Positions 35,071 through 42,805 of a DNA stretch of 42,973 bases are shown piece after piece (the first letter of the stretch is position 1; every line of letters starts with the position of its first letter). Source of the DNA: Streptomyces sparsogenes (GTDB lineage: Bacteria > Actinomycetota > Actinomycetes > Streptomycetales > Streptomycetaceae); contig NZ_MAXF01000009.1 in the NCBI RefSeq assembly GCF_001704635.1, positions 1-42,973 on the forward strand, written 5' to 3'. The translations under genes were made by a program, and so were the position numbers. Under the pieces are notes generated by a model, which had not been told where the DNA came from, did no database searches, and saw nothing but the letters and a program-made list of their open reading frames with translations.

Positions 35071-35868
35071 TCAGCGCAGGAGCAGCTGGAGCCCGCCCAC
35101 CACGGTGGCCGCGATCACCAACCGCTCGAAGAGCCGCTGGTTGATCCGGTCCACCACCGCCCTGCCCAGGAACGCCCCGGGGACCACGCACAGCGCCAGG
35201 CCCGCGTCCAGCAGCAGCGAGTGTCTGTCGATCAGGCCGAGGCCGACGCTGAAGGGCACCTTGGCGACGTTGACGATCAGGAAGAACCACGCCGAGGTGC
35301 CCAGGAAGCCGAGCTTCCGGAAGCCCGCGGAAAGCAGATACATCGACATGACCGGCCCGCCCGCGTTGGCCACCATCGTGGTGAACCCGCCGAGCACCCC
35401 GTACGACCCGGCCTTGAGCCGCGCGCGCTGCCGCCCCTCCCCCGCCGGCTCGCCCCGCCCCTCCTCTTCCCCCTGTCCCTTCTGCTCTCTCGCCTGTTGT
35501 CCGGCCGTCCGCCGGCGCCAGACCGTGATCGAGGCCATCACCAGCAGGATCACCCCGATGGAGGTGCGCACCGCGGCGTCGTCGGCCCACAGCATGAACA
35601 CCGTGCCCGCCACCACCCCGGCGGCCACGGCGGGGAACAGCCGCACGAGCGTCGCCCAGTCGGCGTGGCGCCGATAGGCGCGGACGGCGAACATGTCGCC
35701 GACGATGAGCAGCGGGAGCAGTATCCCGGTCGACTCACGGGCCGGGAGTACGGCCGCGAAGATCGCGAGGCTGACCGTGTTGGCGCCGCTGACCGCTGTT
35801 TTCGAGAACCCGACGAGGGTCGCGGCCCCGGCGAGCGCGACGAGTTCCCAGAGAGTGATGGTGTCCAT
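35071..35868 (-). CDS. TauE/SafE-family permease
   Basis: 265 aa with about seven membrane helices. Conserved stretches are LVGFSKTAVSGANTVSLAIF near the N-terminus and GGFTTMVANAGGPVMSMYLL after the central loop, both TauE/SafE hallmarks. The central cytoplasmic loop (about 122-150) is charged and low in complexity, EQKGQGEEEGRGEPAGEGR. The family exports sulfite or organosulfonate-derived anions, but most members are unassigned. There is no binding site before ATG 35868; a palindrome that contains a -10-like TAGCAT ends 5 nt upstream, which suggests a nearly leaderless and regulated transcript. Confidence 0.88.
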   Translation of the reverse strand: MDTITLWELVALAGAATLVGFSKTAVSGANTVSLAIFAAVLPARESTGILLPLLIVGDMFAVRAYRRHADWATLVRLFPAVAAGVVAGTVFMLWADDAAVRTSIGVILLVMASITVWRRRTAGQQAREQKGQGEEEGRGEPAGEGRQRARLKAGSYGVLGGFTTMVANAGGPVMSMYLLSAGFRKLGFLGTSAWFFLIVNVAKVPFSVGLGLIDRHSLLLDAGLALCVVPGAFLGRAVVDRINQRLFERLVIAATVVGGLQLLLR

Positions 35869-35872
35869 GCCA

Positions 35873-35891
35873 GGGGCTTATGCTAAGCCCC
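35873..35891. promoter_or_regulatory. Palindrome at the TauE-type gene promoter
   Basis: GGGGCTTA-TGC-TAAGCCCC, perfect 8-bp arms, ends 5 nt before the start codon and covers a minus-strand TAGCAT -10-like hexamer. Likely operator; a leader hairpin is the alternative. Confidence 0.5.
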
Positions 35892-35949
35892 CGCCTTCCG
35901 GACCCCTCAGGCGGCCGAAAATGACCTGCGCGCTCGCCAACCCCCGGTG

Positions 35950-35955
35950 TACGGT
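35950..35955 (+). promoter_or_regulatory. -10 element giving a leaderless mini-ORF
   Basis: TACGGT is followed by exactly 7 nt and then the ATG at 35963, the spacing seen in leaderless actinobacterial transcripts. It would begin the ABC-F mRNA 215 nt before its start codon. Confidence 0.45.
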
Positions 35956-35962
35956 GCTGCGC

Positions 35963-35977
35963 ATGGGTTCTCTGTGA
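35963..35977 (+). CDS. Four-codon leader peptide MGSL, candidate attenuator
   Basis: ATG GGT TCT CTG TGA encodes Met-Gly-Ser-Leu. It is placed to be read from the very 5' end of the ABC-F transcript. One base after its stop begins AGTCCCC (35979-35985), complementary to GGGGACT (36166-36172) which overlaps the ABC-F ribosome binding site. A ribosome held on the mini-ORF would cover AGTCCCC and free that site. Leader-peptide control of ABC-F and erm resistance genes by antibiotic-stalled ribosomes is established; that it applies here is inference. Confidence 0.45.
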   Translation: MGSL

Positions 35978-35978
35978 C

Positions 35979-36172
35979 AGTCCCCGCGCGACCGCGTCGA
36001 GCTCGGCTCCGCCGTCGCGCGTTCTCCTCCGCGCCGCCGCTCCCCTTTTACGCGAGCTGACGCCACCCGCCTCGGCGGGGGCGCCATGGGGTGTTCCGGT
36101 GTCCCGGTGCCCCGGTGTGCGCGGACGCGCCCATCCGCCCGTTCTGATCGGCACGGCCGAGAACAGGGGACT
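35979..36172 (+). promoter_or_regulatory. ABC-F 5' leader with competing anti-Shine-Dalgarno pairings
   Basis: Within the leader: AGTCCCC at 35979 pairs with GGGGACT at 36166; a second candidate, TCCCCT at 36041-36046, pairs with AGGGGA at 36165-36170; local hairpins form at 35985-35992/36014-36021 (8 bp) and 36066-36071/36074-36079 (CCCGCC-TC-GGCGGG). AGGGGA is the Shine-Dalgarno, 7 nt from the ATG. This architecture fits translational attenuation; transcriptional attenuation is also possible. Confidence 0.45.
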
Positions 36173-36177
36173 CTCCC

Positions 36178-37866
36178 ATGGTTGCCGCACAACTCTCTCT
36201 TCAGCACGTCACCCGCCGCTACGACGACCACATGGTGCTGGACGACGTGTCCTTCACTATCAGGCCGGGTGAGAAGGCCGGCATCATCGGCGACAACGGG
36301 GCGGGGAAATCCACGCTCCTCAGGCTGGTCGCCGGGCGGGACCTGCCCGACAACGGCGAGCTGACCGTGGTCGCGCCCGGCGGCGTCGGCTATCTCGCCC
36401 AGTCCCTCGAGCTGCCGCCCGAGGCCAGTGTCCAGGACGCCGTCGATCTGGCCCTGGCCGATCTGCGTGACCTCGAAGCGCGGATGCGCCACGCCGAGTC
36501 GGGGCTGCGCGGCCTGACGGGGGCCCAGCTCACGGCGGCGCTCGACACGTATGCGGGCCTGGTCGCCCGGTACGAGGCGCGCGGCGGCTACGAGGCGGAC
36601 GCCCGCGTGGACATCGCCCTGCACGGGCTCGGCCTGCCGGGCCTGGACCGCGCCCGGGTGCTGGGCTCGCTGTCCGGTGGCGAGCGGTCGCGGCTGGCGC
36701 TCGCCGCCACCCTCGCGTCCCGGCCGGAGCTGCTGCTGCTGGACGAGCCGACCAACGACCTGGACGACCAGGCGGTGGCCTGGCTGGAGGCGCACCTGCG
36801 GGCGCATCGCGGCACCGTGCTCGCGGTCACCCACGACCGGGTGTTCCTGGAGAAGGTCACCACCACGATCCTGGAAGTCGGCGAGGGGAAGGTGGCGCGC
36901 TACGGCGACGGCTACGACGGGTATCTCGCCGCCAAGGCCGCCGAGCGCCGGCGCCGGCTGCGGGAGTACGAGGACTGGTGCGCCGAGCTGGCGCGCAACC
37001 GGAAGCTGGCCGCCACGAACGTGGCCCGGCTGGATGCCATCCCGCAGAAGGCGTCGCTGGCCGTGTTCGGCCATGGCGCCTTCCGCGCCCGGGGCCGTGG
37101 CCACGGTGCGATGGCCCGTATCCGCAACGCCAAGGAACGCGTCGAGCGCCTCACCGACCGCCCTGTCGCCCCACCACCGGAGCCGCTGGTCTTCGCCGCC
37201 CGCCTCACCACCGCAGCCGGCGATGACGGTGGTGACGGTGGCGCGGGCGACCGGGCGCCGCGGCCTGCGGCCGAACTCACCGGCGTCCGCGTCGGGGACC
37301 GGCTGCGCGTGCCCGCGCTGCGGATCGCGGGCGGCGAGCGGCTGCTGATCACCGGGCCCAACGGGGCGGGCAAGACCACGCTCCTGCGGGTTCTGGCCGG
37401 TGAACTGCCGCCGGACGAGGGGACGGCGCGCGTCCACGGCCGGGTGGCGCACCTGCGGCAGGAGGCCACCCCCTGGCCATCCGGCCTGACCCTGCCGCAG
37501 GCCTTCGCCCACGGCCGCGCGGGCGACCTGGACGAGCACACCGACGCCCTGCTCTCCCTGGGCCTGTTCGCCCCGGCGGACCTGCGGCTGACCGTGGGCG
37601 AACTGTCGTACGGGCAGCGGCGCCGGATCGAGCTGGCCCGCCTGGTCAGCGAGCCGGCCGACCTGCTGCTGCTGGACGAGCCCACCAACCACCTCTCCCC
37701 CGCCCTCGTCGAAGAGCTGGAAGAAGCCCTGGCGGGTTACTCGGGCGCGCTCGTCGTCGTCACCCACGACCGCCGTATGCGTGCCCGCTTCACCGGACGC
37801 CACCTGGAGATGCGGGCCGGACACGTGGACGCCGACGCCACCGCGACAGCGGGCCGGCGGACGTAG
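36178..37866 (+). CDS. ABC-F ATPase, ribosome-protection antibiotic-resistance type
   Basis: 562 aa with two nucleotide-binding domains and no membrane helices. Domain 1: Walker A GDNGAGKSTLL (about 38), signature LSGGERSRLAL, Walker B LLLLDEPTNDLD. Domain 2: Walker A GPNGAGKTTLL (about 395), signature LSYGQRRRIEL, Walker B LLLLDEPTNHL. The inter-domain linker (about 240-330) is rich in Arg/Ala and helical (REYEDWCAELARNRKLAATN, FGHGAFRARGRGHGAMARIR); in this family it reaches the peptidyl-transferase centre and dislodges drugs. Closest in style to actinobacterial macrolide/lincosamide/streptogramin protection proteins. Start ATG 36178 with AGGGGA. The leader upstream suggests drug-inducible translation. 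Ends one nt before the convergent sigma gene. Confidence 0.93.
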   Translation: MVAAQLSLQHVTRRYDDHMVLDDVSFTIRPGEKAGIIGDNGAGKSTLLRLVAGRDLPDNGELTVVAPGGVGYLAQSLELPPEASVQDAVDLALADLRDLEARMRHAESGLRGLTGAQLTAALDTYAGLVARYEARGGYEADARVDIALHGLGLPGLDRARVLGSLSGGERSRLALAATLASRPELLLLDEPTNDLDDQAVAWLEAHLRAHRGTVLAVTHDRVFLEKVTTTILEVGEGKVARYGDGYDGYLAAKAAERRRRLREYEDWCAELARNRKLAATNVARLDAIPQKASLAVFGHGAFRARGRGHGAMARIRNAKERVERLTDRPVAPPPEPLVFAARLTTAAGDDGGDGGAGDRAPRPAAELTGVRVGDRLRVPALRIAGGERLLITGPNGAGKTTLLRVLAGELPPDEGTARVHGRVAHLRQEATPWPSGLTLPQAFAHGRAGDLDEHTDALLSLGLFAPADLRLTVGELSYGQRRRIELARLVSEPADLLLLDEPTNHLSPALVEELEEALAGYSGALVVVTHDRRMRARFTGRHLEMRAGHVDADATATAGRRT

Positions 37867-37867
37867 C

Positions 37868-38764
37868 TCAGCCGGGCAGCACGCTCCCCAGGTCGAGCCC
37901 CGCGAGCCGCTCGGGGTCGGTGAGGATGTCGATCGCCGCGATCCTGCCGCCCCGGATCGTGAACGCCATGACCGACACCGCCCGGCCCTCCGCGACGGAC
38001 ACCACCCCGGGCGAGCCGTTGACCAGCACCGCGTGTCCGGTCTCCGCGAACCGGGCGAAGGTGATCGCCTGCGAGGCCACGTCCGCCGCGCCGCGCCGCA
38101 GCAGGCTCGGGCGGAGGGTGCCGCCGTCGGAGCGCGCCACGACGTCGGGGTCGAGGACGGCGAGGAGGGCGTCGAAGTCGCCGCCGCGCGAGGCGGCGAG
38201 GAAGGCGTCCACCACCTCGCGCTTGCGGGCCGCGTCGGTGTCCGCCGCCGGCGCGGCCCCCTCGACCCGGCGGCGGGCGCGGCTGGCGAGCTGCCGGGTG
38301 GAGGCGGGGGTGCGGCCCAGGATGGGCGCGATCTCGTCGAAGGGGACCGAGAACAGATCGTGCAGGACGAACGCCAGCCGCTCGGCGGGCGCGAGGGTCT
38401 GCAACACGATCATGAGGGCGATCCCCACCGAGTCGGCGACCAAGATCTCCTGCTCGGGATCCACCCCGCCCCGGCCGCTCACCACCGGATCGGGCAGCCG
38501 GATCAGCCCGTCCTGGTCCTCCAGCGGCTCCTCACGGCGCGTGCCACGGGAGCGCAGCATGTCCAGGCACACCCGGCCGGCCACGGTGGTGAGCCAGCCG
38601 CCCAGGTTGCGCACGTCGGAGACGTCGGAGCGGCTCAGCTTCAGCCAGGTCTCCTGCACGGCGTCGTCGGCCTCGTTCAGCGAGCCCAGCATGCGGTAGG
38701 CCACGGCACGCAGATGGGAGCGGTGCTCCTCGAATCTCTCGGCCAGGACTTCTCTGTCGCTCAC
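37868..38764 (-). CDS. ECF sigma factor, SigJ-like, second copy, with SnoaL-like C-terminus
   Basis: 298 aa. Region 2: HLRAVAYRMLGSLNEADDAVQETWLKL; then LTTVAGRVCLDMLRSR; region 4: LAPAERLAFVLHDLFSVPFDEIAPILGRTP with STRQLASRARRRV. The C-terminal 110 residues (DAFLAASRGGDFDALLAVLDPDV, VNGSPGVVSVAEGRAVSVMAF) are an NTF2/SnoaL-like domain, as in the sigma factor at 32764-33702 although the two differ clearly. Start GTG 38764 has GAGGACG upstream. No anti-sigma gene adjoins. Its stop is one base from the ABC-F stop. Confidence 0.92.
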   Translation of the reverse strand: MSDREVLAERFEEHRSHLRAVAYRMLGSLNEADDAVQETWLKLSRSDVSDVRNLGGWLTTVAGRVCLDMLRSRGTRREEPLEDQDGLIRLPDPVVSGRGGVDPEQEILVADSVGIALMIVLQTLAPAERLAFVLHDLFSVPFDEIAPILGRTPASTRQLASRARRRVEGAAPAADTDAARKREVVDAFLAASRGGDFDALLAVLDPDVVARSDGGTLRPSLLRRGAADVASQAITFARFAETGHAVLVNGSPGVVSVAEGRAVSVMAFTIRGGRIAAIDILTDPERLAGLDLGSVLPG

Positions 38765-38828
38765 CCGTCACGTCCTCGTGCTGCGGTCCGTCAGTTCGGT
38801 GACGGACGCTACCGGCCGGGGGGCCGGG

Positions 38829-39377
38829 TCACTCCTCCGAGGCCCCGATCCGCCGCCTGACGTCCGCCGTCAGCTTGGCGAGCAGGCCGGTCAGCAGTTC
38901 CCGCTCCTCCGCAGAGAGCCCCGCCACCAGCCGGGCCTCGCGCCCCAGCACCTCGTCGACGGAGCGCTCGATGAGCGCGTGTCCCTCGTCCGTCAGGGAC
39001 ACCAGCACGCTGCGCCGCCCCGTGCCGCCCGGGGCGCGGCGGACCAGCCCCTCGCGTTCGGCGCGCGCCACGCGCTGGGAGATGGCGCCGGCGGTGACCA
39101 GGGTCCGGCGGCTGATCTCGCGGGTGGTGAGGGCGTACGGGGGGCCGGAGCGGCGGATGACCGAGAGCAGGTCGAGGGTGGCGGCGTCGATGCCCGCGGC
39201 GCGCAGGGCCCTGGCGCGGTCGTCGTCGAAGAGCTTGGCCAGCCGCCAGATCGGGGTGACGATCTCGATCGACTCGGTGGGCGCGCTGGGGCGTTCGCGC
39301 CGCCAGGCGGCGGCGATCTCGGCCACCGGATAGGGCTCGGTCGGCTGCTCCGGGGGGGCGGTCTCGTCGTCGGCCAT
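38829..39377 (-). CDS. MarR-family transcriptional regulator
   Basis: 182 aa. A central winged helix is visible: LDLLSVIRRSGPPYALTTREISRRTLVTAGAISQRVARAEREGLVRRAPG, then the wing GRRSVLVSLTDEGHALIE; flanking helices form the dimer interface. A Pro/Glu-rich N-terminus of about 40 residues is longer than usual. ATG 39377 has GGGGAG upstream. A perfect 22-bp palindrome lies between it and the divergent SDR gene, making autorepression and control of the SDR likely. Confidence 0.92.
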   Translation of the reverse strand: MADDETAPPEQPTEPYPVAEIAAAWRRERPSAPTESIEIVTPIWRLAKLFDDDRARALRAAGIDAATLDLLSVIRRSGPPYALTTREISRRTLVTAGAISQRVARAEREGLVRRAPGGTGRRSVLVSLTDEGHALIERSVDEVLGREARLVAGLSAEERELLTGLLAKLTADVRRRIGASEE

Positions 39378-39400
39378 TTGCGTACTCCCCTGCGAGGCAT

Positions 39401-39422
39401 CTACGTTTAGATCTAAACGTAG
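39401..39422. promoter_or_regulatory. MarR operator, perfect 22-bp palindrome
   Basis: The half-site is CTACGTTTAGA, followed directly by its complement. It lies 24 nt before the MarR start and 21 nt before the SDR start, so it must overlap both promoters. Confidence 0.8.
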
Positions 39423-39442
39423 CAGCTGGGAGGAGCTTACCC

Positions 39443-40171
39443 ATGCCCCGTACCGTGCTCATCACCGGAGGAACCAGCGGCATCGGCCTGGCCACCGCCG
39501 CCCGGTTCGCCGCCGACGGCGCGGATGTCACCGTCACCGGGCGCCGCCAGGAAACCGTCGAGCGGGCGGCCAAGGAGCTGGGCGTCCGCGGTGTCGTCTG
39601 CGACGCGACCGAGACCGGCCAGATCGAGGCGCTGGCCGCCCGCCTCGGCGACACGCTCGACACCCTCGACGTCCTCGTCAACGCGGCGGGCGGCCTGCCG
39701 CCTGCCGTCACCGGCGACGGTTCGCCCCTCGACGCGGTCAGGGCCCAGTGGGAGACCAACTGGGCGCAGAACCTGATGACGGCCGTCCTGACCACCACCG
39801 CCGTGCGGGAGAAGCTGGCCCCGGGCGGGACGGTCATCAGCATCGGCTCCATCGGCGCCGAGCGGGGCGGCGGCGCCTACGGCGCGGCGAAGGCAGCGCT
39901 CGCCGCCTGGAACGCCTTCCTGTCCGCCGAACTGGGCCCGCGCGGGGTCACGGCCAACGTGATCGCGTCCGGGTATGTGGAGAACACCAACTTCTTCGGC
40001 GACGGGATGACCCGCGAGCGCCACGACGCCCTCGTCGCCGAGACCCACAACAAGCGCGCCGGCCGGCCCGAGGAGATCGCCGAGACCGCCTTCTTCCTCG
40101 CCTCCCCGGGCGCCCGGCACATCACGGGCCAGACGATCCACGTCAACGGAGGCGCCTTCACGACCCGTTAG
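39443..40171 (+). CDS. Short-chain dehydrogenase/reductase
   Basis: 242 aa, classical SDR. Cofactor motif TGGTSGIG (residues 8-15) with GRR at the end of beta-2, which favours NADP(H); VLVNAAGG; catalytic Ser in ISIGSIG and YGAAK with Tyr and Lys; then GPRGVTANVIASGYVEN and the C-terminal GQTIHVNGGAFTT. It reduces or oxidises an unknown carbonyl/alcohol. GGAGGAG precedes ATG 39443. Divergent from its presumed MarR repressor, a common arrangement for quinone or aldehyde stress genes. Confidence 0.94.
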   Translation: MPRTVLITGGTSGIGLATAARFAADGADVTVTGRRQETVERAAKELGVRGVVCDATETGQIEALAARLGDTLDTLDVLVNAAGGLPPAVTGDGSPLDAVRAQWETNWAQNLMTAVLTTTAVREKLAPGGTVISIGSIGAERGGGAYGAAKAALAAWNAFLSAELGPRGVTANVIASGYVENTNFFGDGMTRERHDALVAETHNKRAGRPEEIAETAFFLASPGARHITGQTIHVNGGAFTTR

Positions 40172-40262
40172 CCACCCGCAGGAGGATCGGCAGCGAACTC
40201 GTCGACCGCTACCCTGACGAGCGGGGTTGACCCGGCCGAAGTGGCCGTCAACGGGGGGACAG

Positions 40263-41480
40263 ATGGACAACAGCGAGCCCGAGCGGCCCGCCTCCGCTCG
40301 CCGGCGCGGTGAGCTCGACACGATGCGCGCGCTCGTCGTGCTCGGCCTGGTCTTCTTCCACGCCGCGCTCGTCTTCGACCCGGACGACGACTTCTACGTC
40401 AAGAACGCCGAGACCACCGGCGCCATCACCGTCCTGGCCGGGTTCGGGGTGGTGTGGGCGATGCCCATGCTGTTCCTCGTCGCGGGCCTGGGTGCCCGGC
40501 ACTCGATCCGCCGCCGGGGCCCCGGCGGCTTCGCCCGCGAGCGGCTGCTGCGCCTCGGTGTCCCGCTGGTCTTCGCGACGCTCACGCTGCTCCCGCTCCC
40601 CCAGTGGCTGCGGCTGCGCGCCGCCGACCCCGGCTACCACGAGTCGTACGGGCGCTTCTGGCTGCGCTTCCTCACCGTCCACCCGGACCCGGCCGACTTC
40701 CCCTTCGTCCTCGAAGGGCGCCACTTCGAGACCGGCCACTTGTGGTTCGTCGTGCTCCTGCTCGCCTTCTGCCTGCTGCTCGCACCGGTGGCGGCGGTGC
40801 TCGGGACCGGCTCCGGGCGCGCCGCCACCGCGCTGGGGCGCAGACCCGGTCTGCTGCTCCTGCCCGCGCTGCCGCTCGCCGCGATCAACGCGCTGCTGGG
40901 CATGGAGGAGGGCTTCGCGGGCTGGAACCGCTGGGCGTACCTGCTGTTCTTCCTCTACGGCTACGCGCTGGCCGACGACGAGCGGATCCGTGCCGCGATG
41001 CGCCGCCTGGCCGTACCGGTCGGGGTGCTCGGGGTGGCCCTGTTCGCGGGGACCGCGCCGGGGTTCGTGGTGGGGGACGACCCGTTCACCGCGTGGACCC
41101 CGCTCGCGCTGTCCACCCGGGCGATGTTCGGGGCGGCGGGGTGGTGCTGGGTGATGGCGATCCTCGGCCTCCTGGACCGCCCCCGCCCCCGCCTCCGCGC
41201 CCACCCCGGGCCCCGGCCCGCGCCCCGCGGCCGGCCGGTCCGGGAGTACCTCACGGCCGCCGCGCTGCCGCTGTATGTGCTGCACCAGCCGGTGGTGGTC
41301 GCTTTCGCGTACGGGGTGGTGGGCTGGTCCGCGCCGATCGCGGTCAAGTACGCGGCCATCGTGGCGGGTTCGCTCGCGGTGATCCTCGTGGTGTACGAGT
41401 ACGCGATCCGCCGGACGCCGGTGACGCGTTTCCTGTTCGGCATGCGCTCCCGCGAGGGCCGTCAGGGCACGACGGTATAG
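40263..41480 (+). CDS. Acyltransferase family 3 membrane protein
   Basis: 405 aa with about ten membrane helices. The N-terminal motif is RRRGELDTMRALVVLGLVFFHAALVF (the His of the R-H motif lies in FFHAAL), followed by VWAMPMLFLVAGLGARHSIRRRG and RERLLRLGVPLVFATL. HLWFVVLLLAFCLLLAP and YVLHQPVVVAFAYGVV are typical late helices. Such proteins O-acylate extracellular polysaccharides, lipids or macrolides; the substrate is unknown. ATG 40263 has GGGGGGA upstream; the frame is open from 40227 without one. Downstream lie an intergenic hairpin repeat and the IS630-bounded element. Confidence 0.88.
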   Translation: MDNSEPERPASARRRGELDTMRALVVLGLVFFHAALVFDPDDDFYVKNAETTGAITVLAGFGVVWAMPMLFLVAGLGARHSIRRRGPGGFARERLLRLGVPLVFATLTLLPLPQWLRLRAADPGYHESYGRFWLRFLTVHPDPADFPFVLEGRHFETGHLWFVVLLLAFCLLLAPVAAVLGTGSGRAATALGRRPGLLLLPALPLAAINALLGMEEGFAGWNRWAYLLFFLYGYALADDERIRAAMRRLAVPVGVLGVALFAGTAPGFVVGDDPFTAWTPLALSTRAMFGAAGWCWVMAILGLLDRPRPRLRAHPGPRPAPRGRPVREYLTAAALPLYVLHQPVVVAFAYGVVGWSAPIAVKYAAIVAGSLAVILVVYEYAIRRTPVTRFLFGMRSREGRQGTTV

Positions 41481-41489
41481 CTCAGGTCC

Positions 41490-41590
41490 TCGCCCGAGTA
41501 CGCCCAGTACGAGGGCGATCCTCCGCCTTGCGATGCTCCCCCAGCTACCGCTGGGAGGTGCCCCCTGCACCAGACGCCGCTCGCGGCCGG
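41490..41590. repeat. Intergenic compound hairpin, probable interspersed repeat
   Basis: TCGCCCGAGTAC (41490-41501) and GTACGAGGGCGA (41507-41518) form a near-perfect stem, and CCCAGC-TACC-GCTGGG follows near 41541-41556. From memory, very similar text recurs in intergenic regions of Streptomyces genomes. It may also terminate the acyltransferase mRNA. Confidence 0.5.
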
Positions 41591-41612
41591 ACGCCCCCTT
41601 TGAAGACGGACC

Positions 41613-41645
41613 CTAGTGCCACAGCATCCAACGTTTGCCCCATGG
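41613..41645 (+). repeat. Left IS630-like terminal inverted repeat
   Basis: Starts C-TA-GTGCCACAGC and matches the right repeat (42915-42947, reverse complement) at 25 of 33 positions by my hand alignment, including the first eight and the TTTGCCC core. Confidence 0.65.
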
Positions 41646-41715
41646 CCCAGGCGTCGACCCCACTGCGTGGATCATGCTTCTCACGATATGAGCTGCCGAG
41701 TAGGATCCTGGGATC

Positions 41716-42207
41716 TCAGGAGCTTTCCACGAAGCGCGCGCCCGGCCCGGGCGTGCGGCAAACGTCGTCCGGGGCGAGGTGGCTGTGCCCCGCAGCGCAC
41801 TTGAGGACGACCTTGACCGGCTCGTCGCAGGAGCTCTCATCGTCGGCGGGCCGGTGCCGGACGATGACCGACGGGCCCCGCGGGTCGGCGAGGTACGTGT
41901 CACCCCATTCCAGGAGCGCCACGAGCGTGGGCCGCAACGCCCGGCCCTGCTCGGTTAGTTCGTAGGCGAAGCGCTGCCGATCCCCGGGCTCCTGATAGGG
42001 CACGCGGCGCATCACTCCCGCGGTCACCAAGGTCTCGAGCCGAGTCGCCAGGAGATTTCTGGCGATCCCGAGGCGAGAGTGGAACTCTCCGAACCGGCGT
42101 GCGCCGTCCAGCGCTTCACGGACGATCAGCAACGACCAGCGCTCCCCCACCACCGAGAGGGCGCGTGCCACCGAGCAGTTCACTGGGTCGATTCGCCGCG
42201 TCTCCAT
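41716..42207 (-). CDS. HxlR-family (DUF24) transcriptional regulator
   Basis: 163 aa. HxlR winged helix: NCSVARALSVVGERWSLLIVREALDGARRF, then GIARNLLATRLETLVTAGVMRR and the wing YELTEQGRALRPTL. The C-terminal extension (VKVVLKCAAGHSHLAPDDV) has two Cys (SSCDE, LKCAAGH) plus C in the HTH domain (NCSV), the latter being the position used as a redox or electrophile sensor in HxlR-type proteins. No ribosome binding site; TACACT on minus at 42219-42214 lies 6 nt before ATG 42207, implying a leaderless mRNA. Divergent from the tautomerase gene. Confidence 0.9.
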   Translation of the reverse strand: METRRIDPVNCSVARALSVVGERWSLLIVREALDGARRFGEFHSRLGIARNLLATRLETLVTAGVMRRVPYQEPGDRQRFAYELTEQGRALRPTLVALLEWGDTYLADPRGPSVIVRHRPADDESSCDEPVKVVLKCAAGHSHLAPDDVCRTPGPGARFVESS

Positions 42208-42218
42208 GGGGCGAGTGT

Positions 42219-42230
42219 ACCCACCTGGGT
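42219..42230. promoter_or_regulatory. HxlR operator candidate overlapping the hxlR promoter
   Basis: ACCCA-CC-TGGGT, perfect 5-bp arms, abuts the -10 of hxlR within the divergent hxlR/tautomerase intergenic region. Confidence 0.35.
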
Positions 42231-42265
42231 TTACAAGCTGGACTTAGCCCTCATAGGCTCCCGCC

Positions 42266-42286
42266 TGAGTTGAAGAATTAAACTCA
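42266..42286. promoter_or_regulatory. Inverted repeat upstream of the tautomerase gene
   Basis: TGAGTT-N9-AACTCA, perfect 6-bp arms in an AT-rich patch, 15 nt before the tautomerase start and just ahead of its AGGAG site. Candidate HxlR operator. Confidence 0.45.
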
Positions 42287-42301
42287 CAAAGGAGATCGCC
42301 C

Positions 42302-42799
42302 ATGCCCATGCTTGACGTGCACATTCCCGACGGCGCGCTCCAGCCGGACGCGGAGACGGCGCTGCTGAACCGCATCACCGAAATCCTCGTCCGCAACGAG
42401 GGATTCGACCCCGCCGATCCGGTGAGCCGTTCCGTCTCCTGGCTCTGGCTGCACCGACCGGCCGGCATCTACGTCGGCGGAGAACCCGCGGACGCACCTC
42501 GCTACAAGGTCGTCCCGTCCGTCCCCGAGGGCCAGCTCGACGAACAGAAGCGTGCGAGCGTCATCGCCGAGGTCACCGAGGCAATCCTCGACGCGGAGAA
42601 CGGCGCCTGGCCGCGTGACGCCAGCCGGATATGGGTATTCCCCACCGAGATCCCCGAGGGCCACTGGGGCGGCTGGGGCCAGATCAGACCGCTCGCGACA
42701 ATCCTCGCCCGACTCACCGGCGGCGACACCAAGCGGGCCCGTAGGCTCGCGCGTGAACGGATCGCTGCCAGCCGAGCCGAACACGCCCGCCTGCCCTGA
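42302..42799 (+). CDS. Tautomerase-superfamily protein
   Basis: 165 aa. After Met removal it begins with Pro (MPMLDVHIPDGAL), the catalytic N-terminal proline of the superfamily. LLNRITEILVRNEG and RASVIAEVTEAILDAENG are the two helices of a doubled beta-alpha-beta unit, and RIWVFPTEIPEGHWGGWGQI lies near the active site. The length fits the fused (MIF-like) type rather than the 60-residue 4-oxalocrotonate form. Enzymatic substrate unknown. AGGAG 8 nt before ATG 42302. Regulated presumably by the divergent hxlR; both lie inside the IS630-like ends. Confidence 0.88.
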   Translation: MPMLDVHIPDGALQPDAETALLNRITEILVRNEGFDPADPVSRSVSWLWLHRPAGIYVGGEPADAPRYKVVPSVPEGQLDEQKRASVIAEVTEAILDAENGAWPRDASRIWVFPTEIPEGHWGGWGQIRPLATILARLTGGDTKRARRLARERIAASRAEHARLP

Positions 42800-42805
42800 T
42801 GAGCG

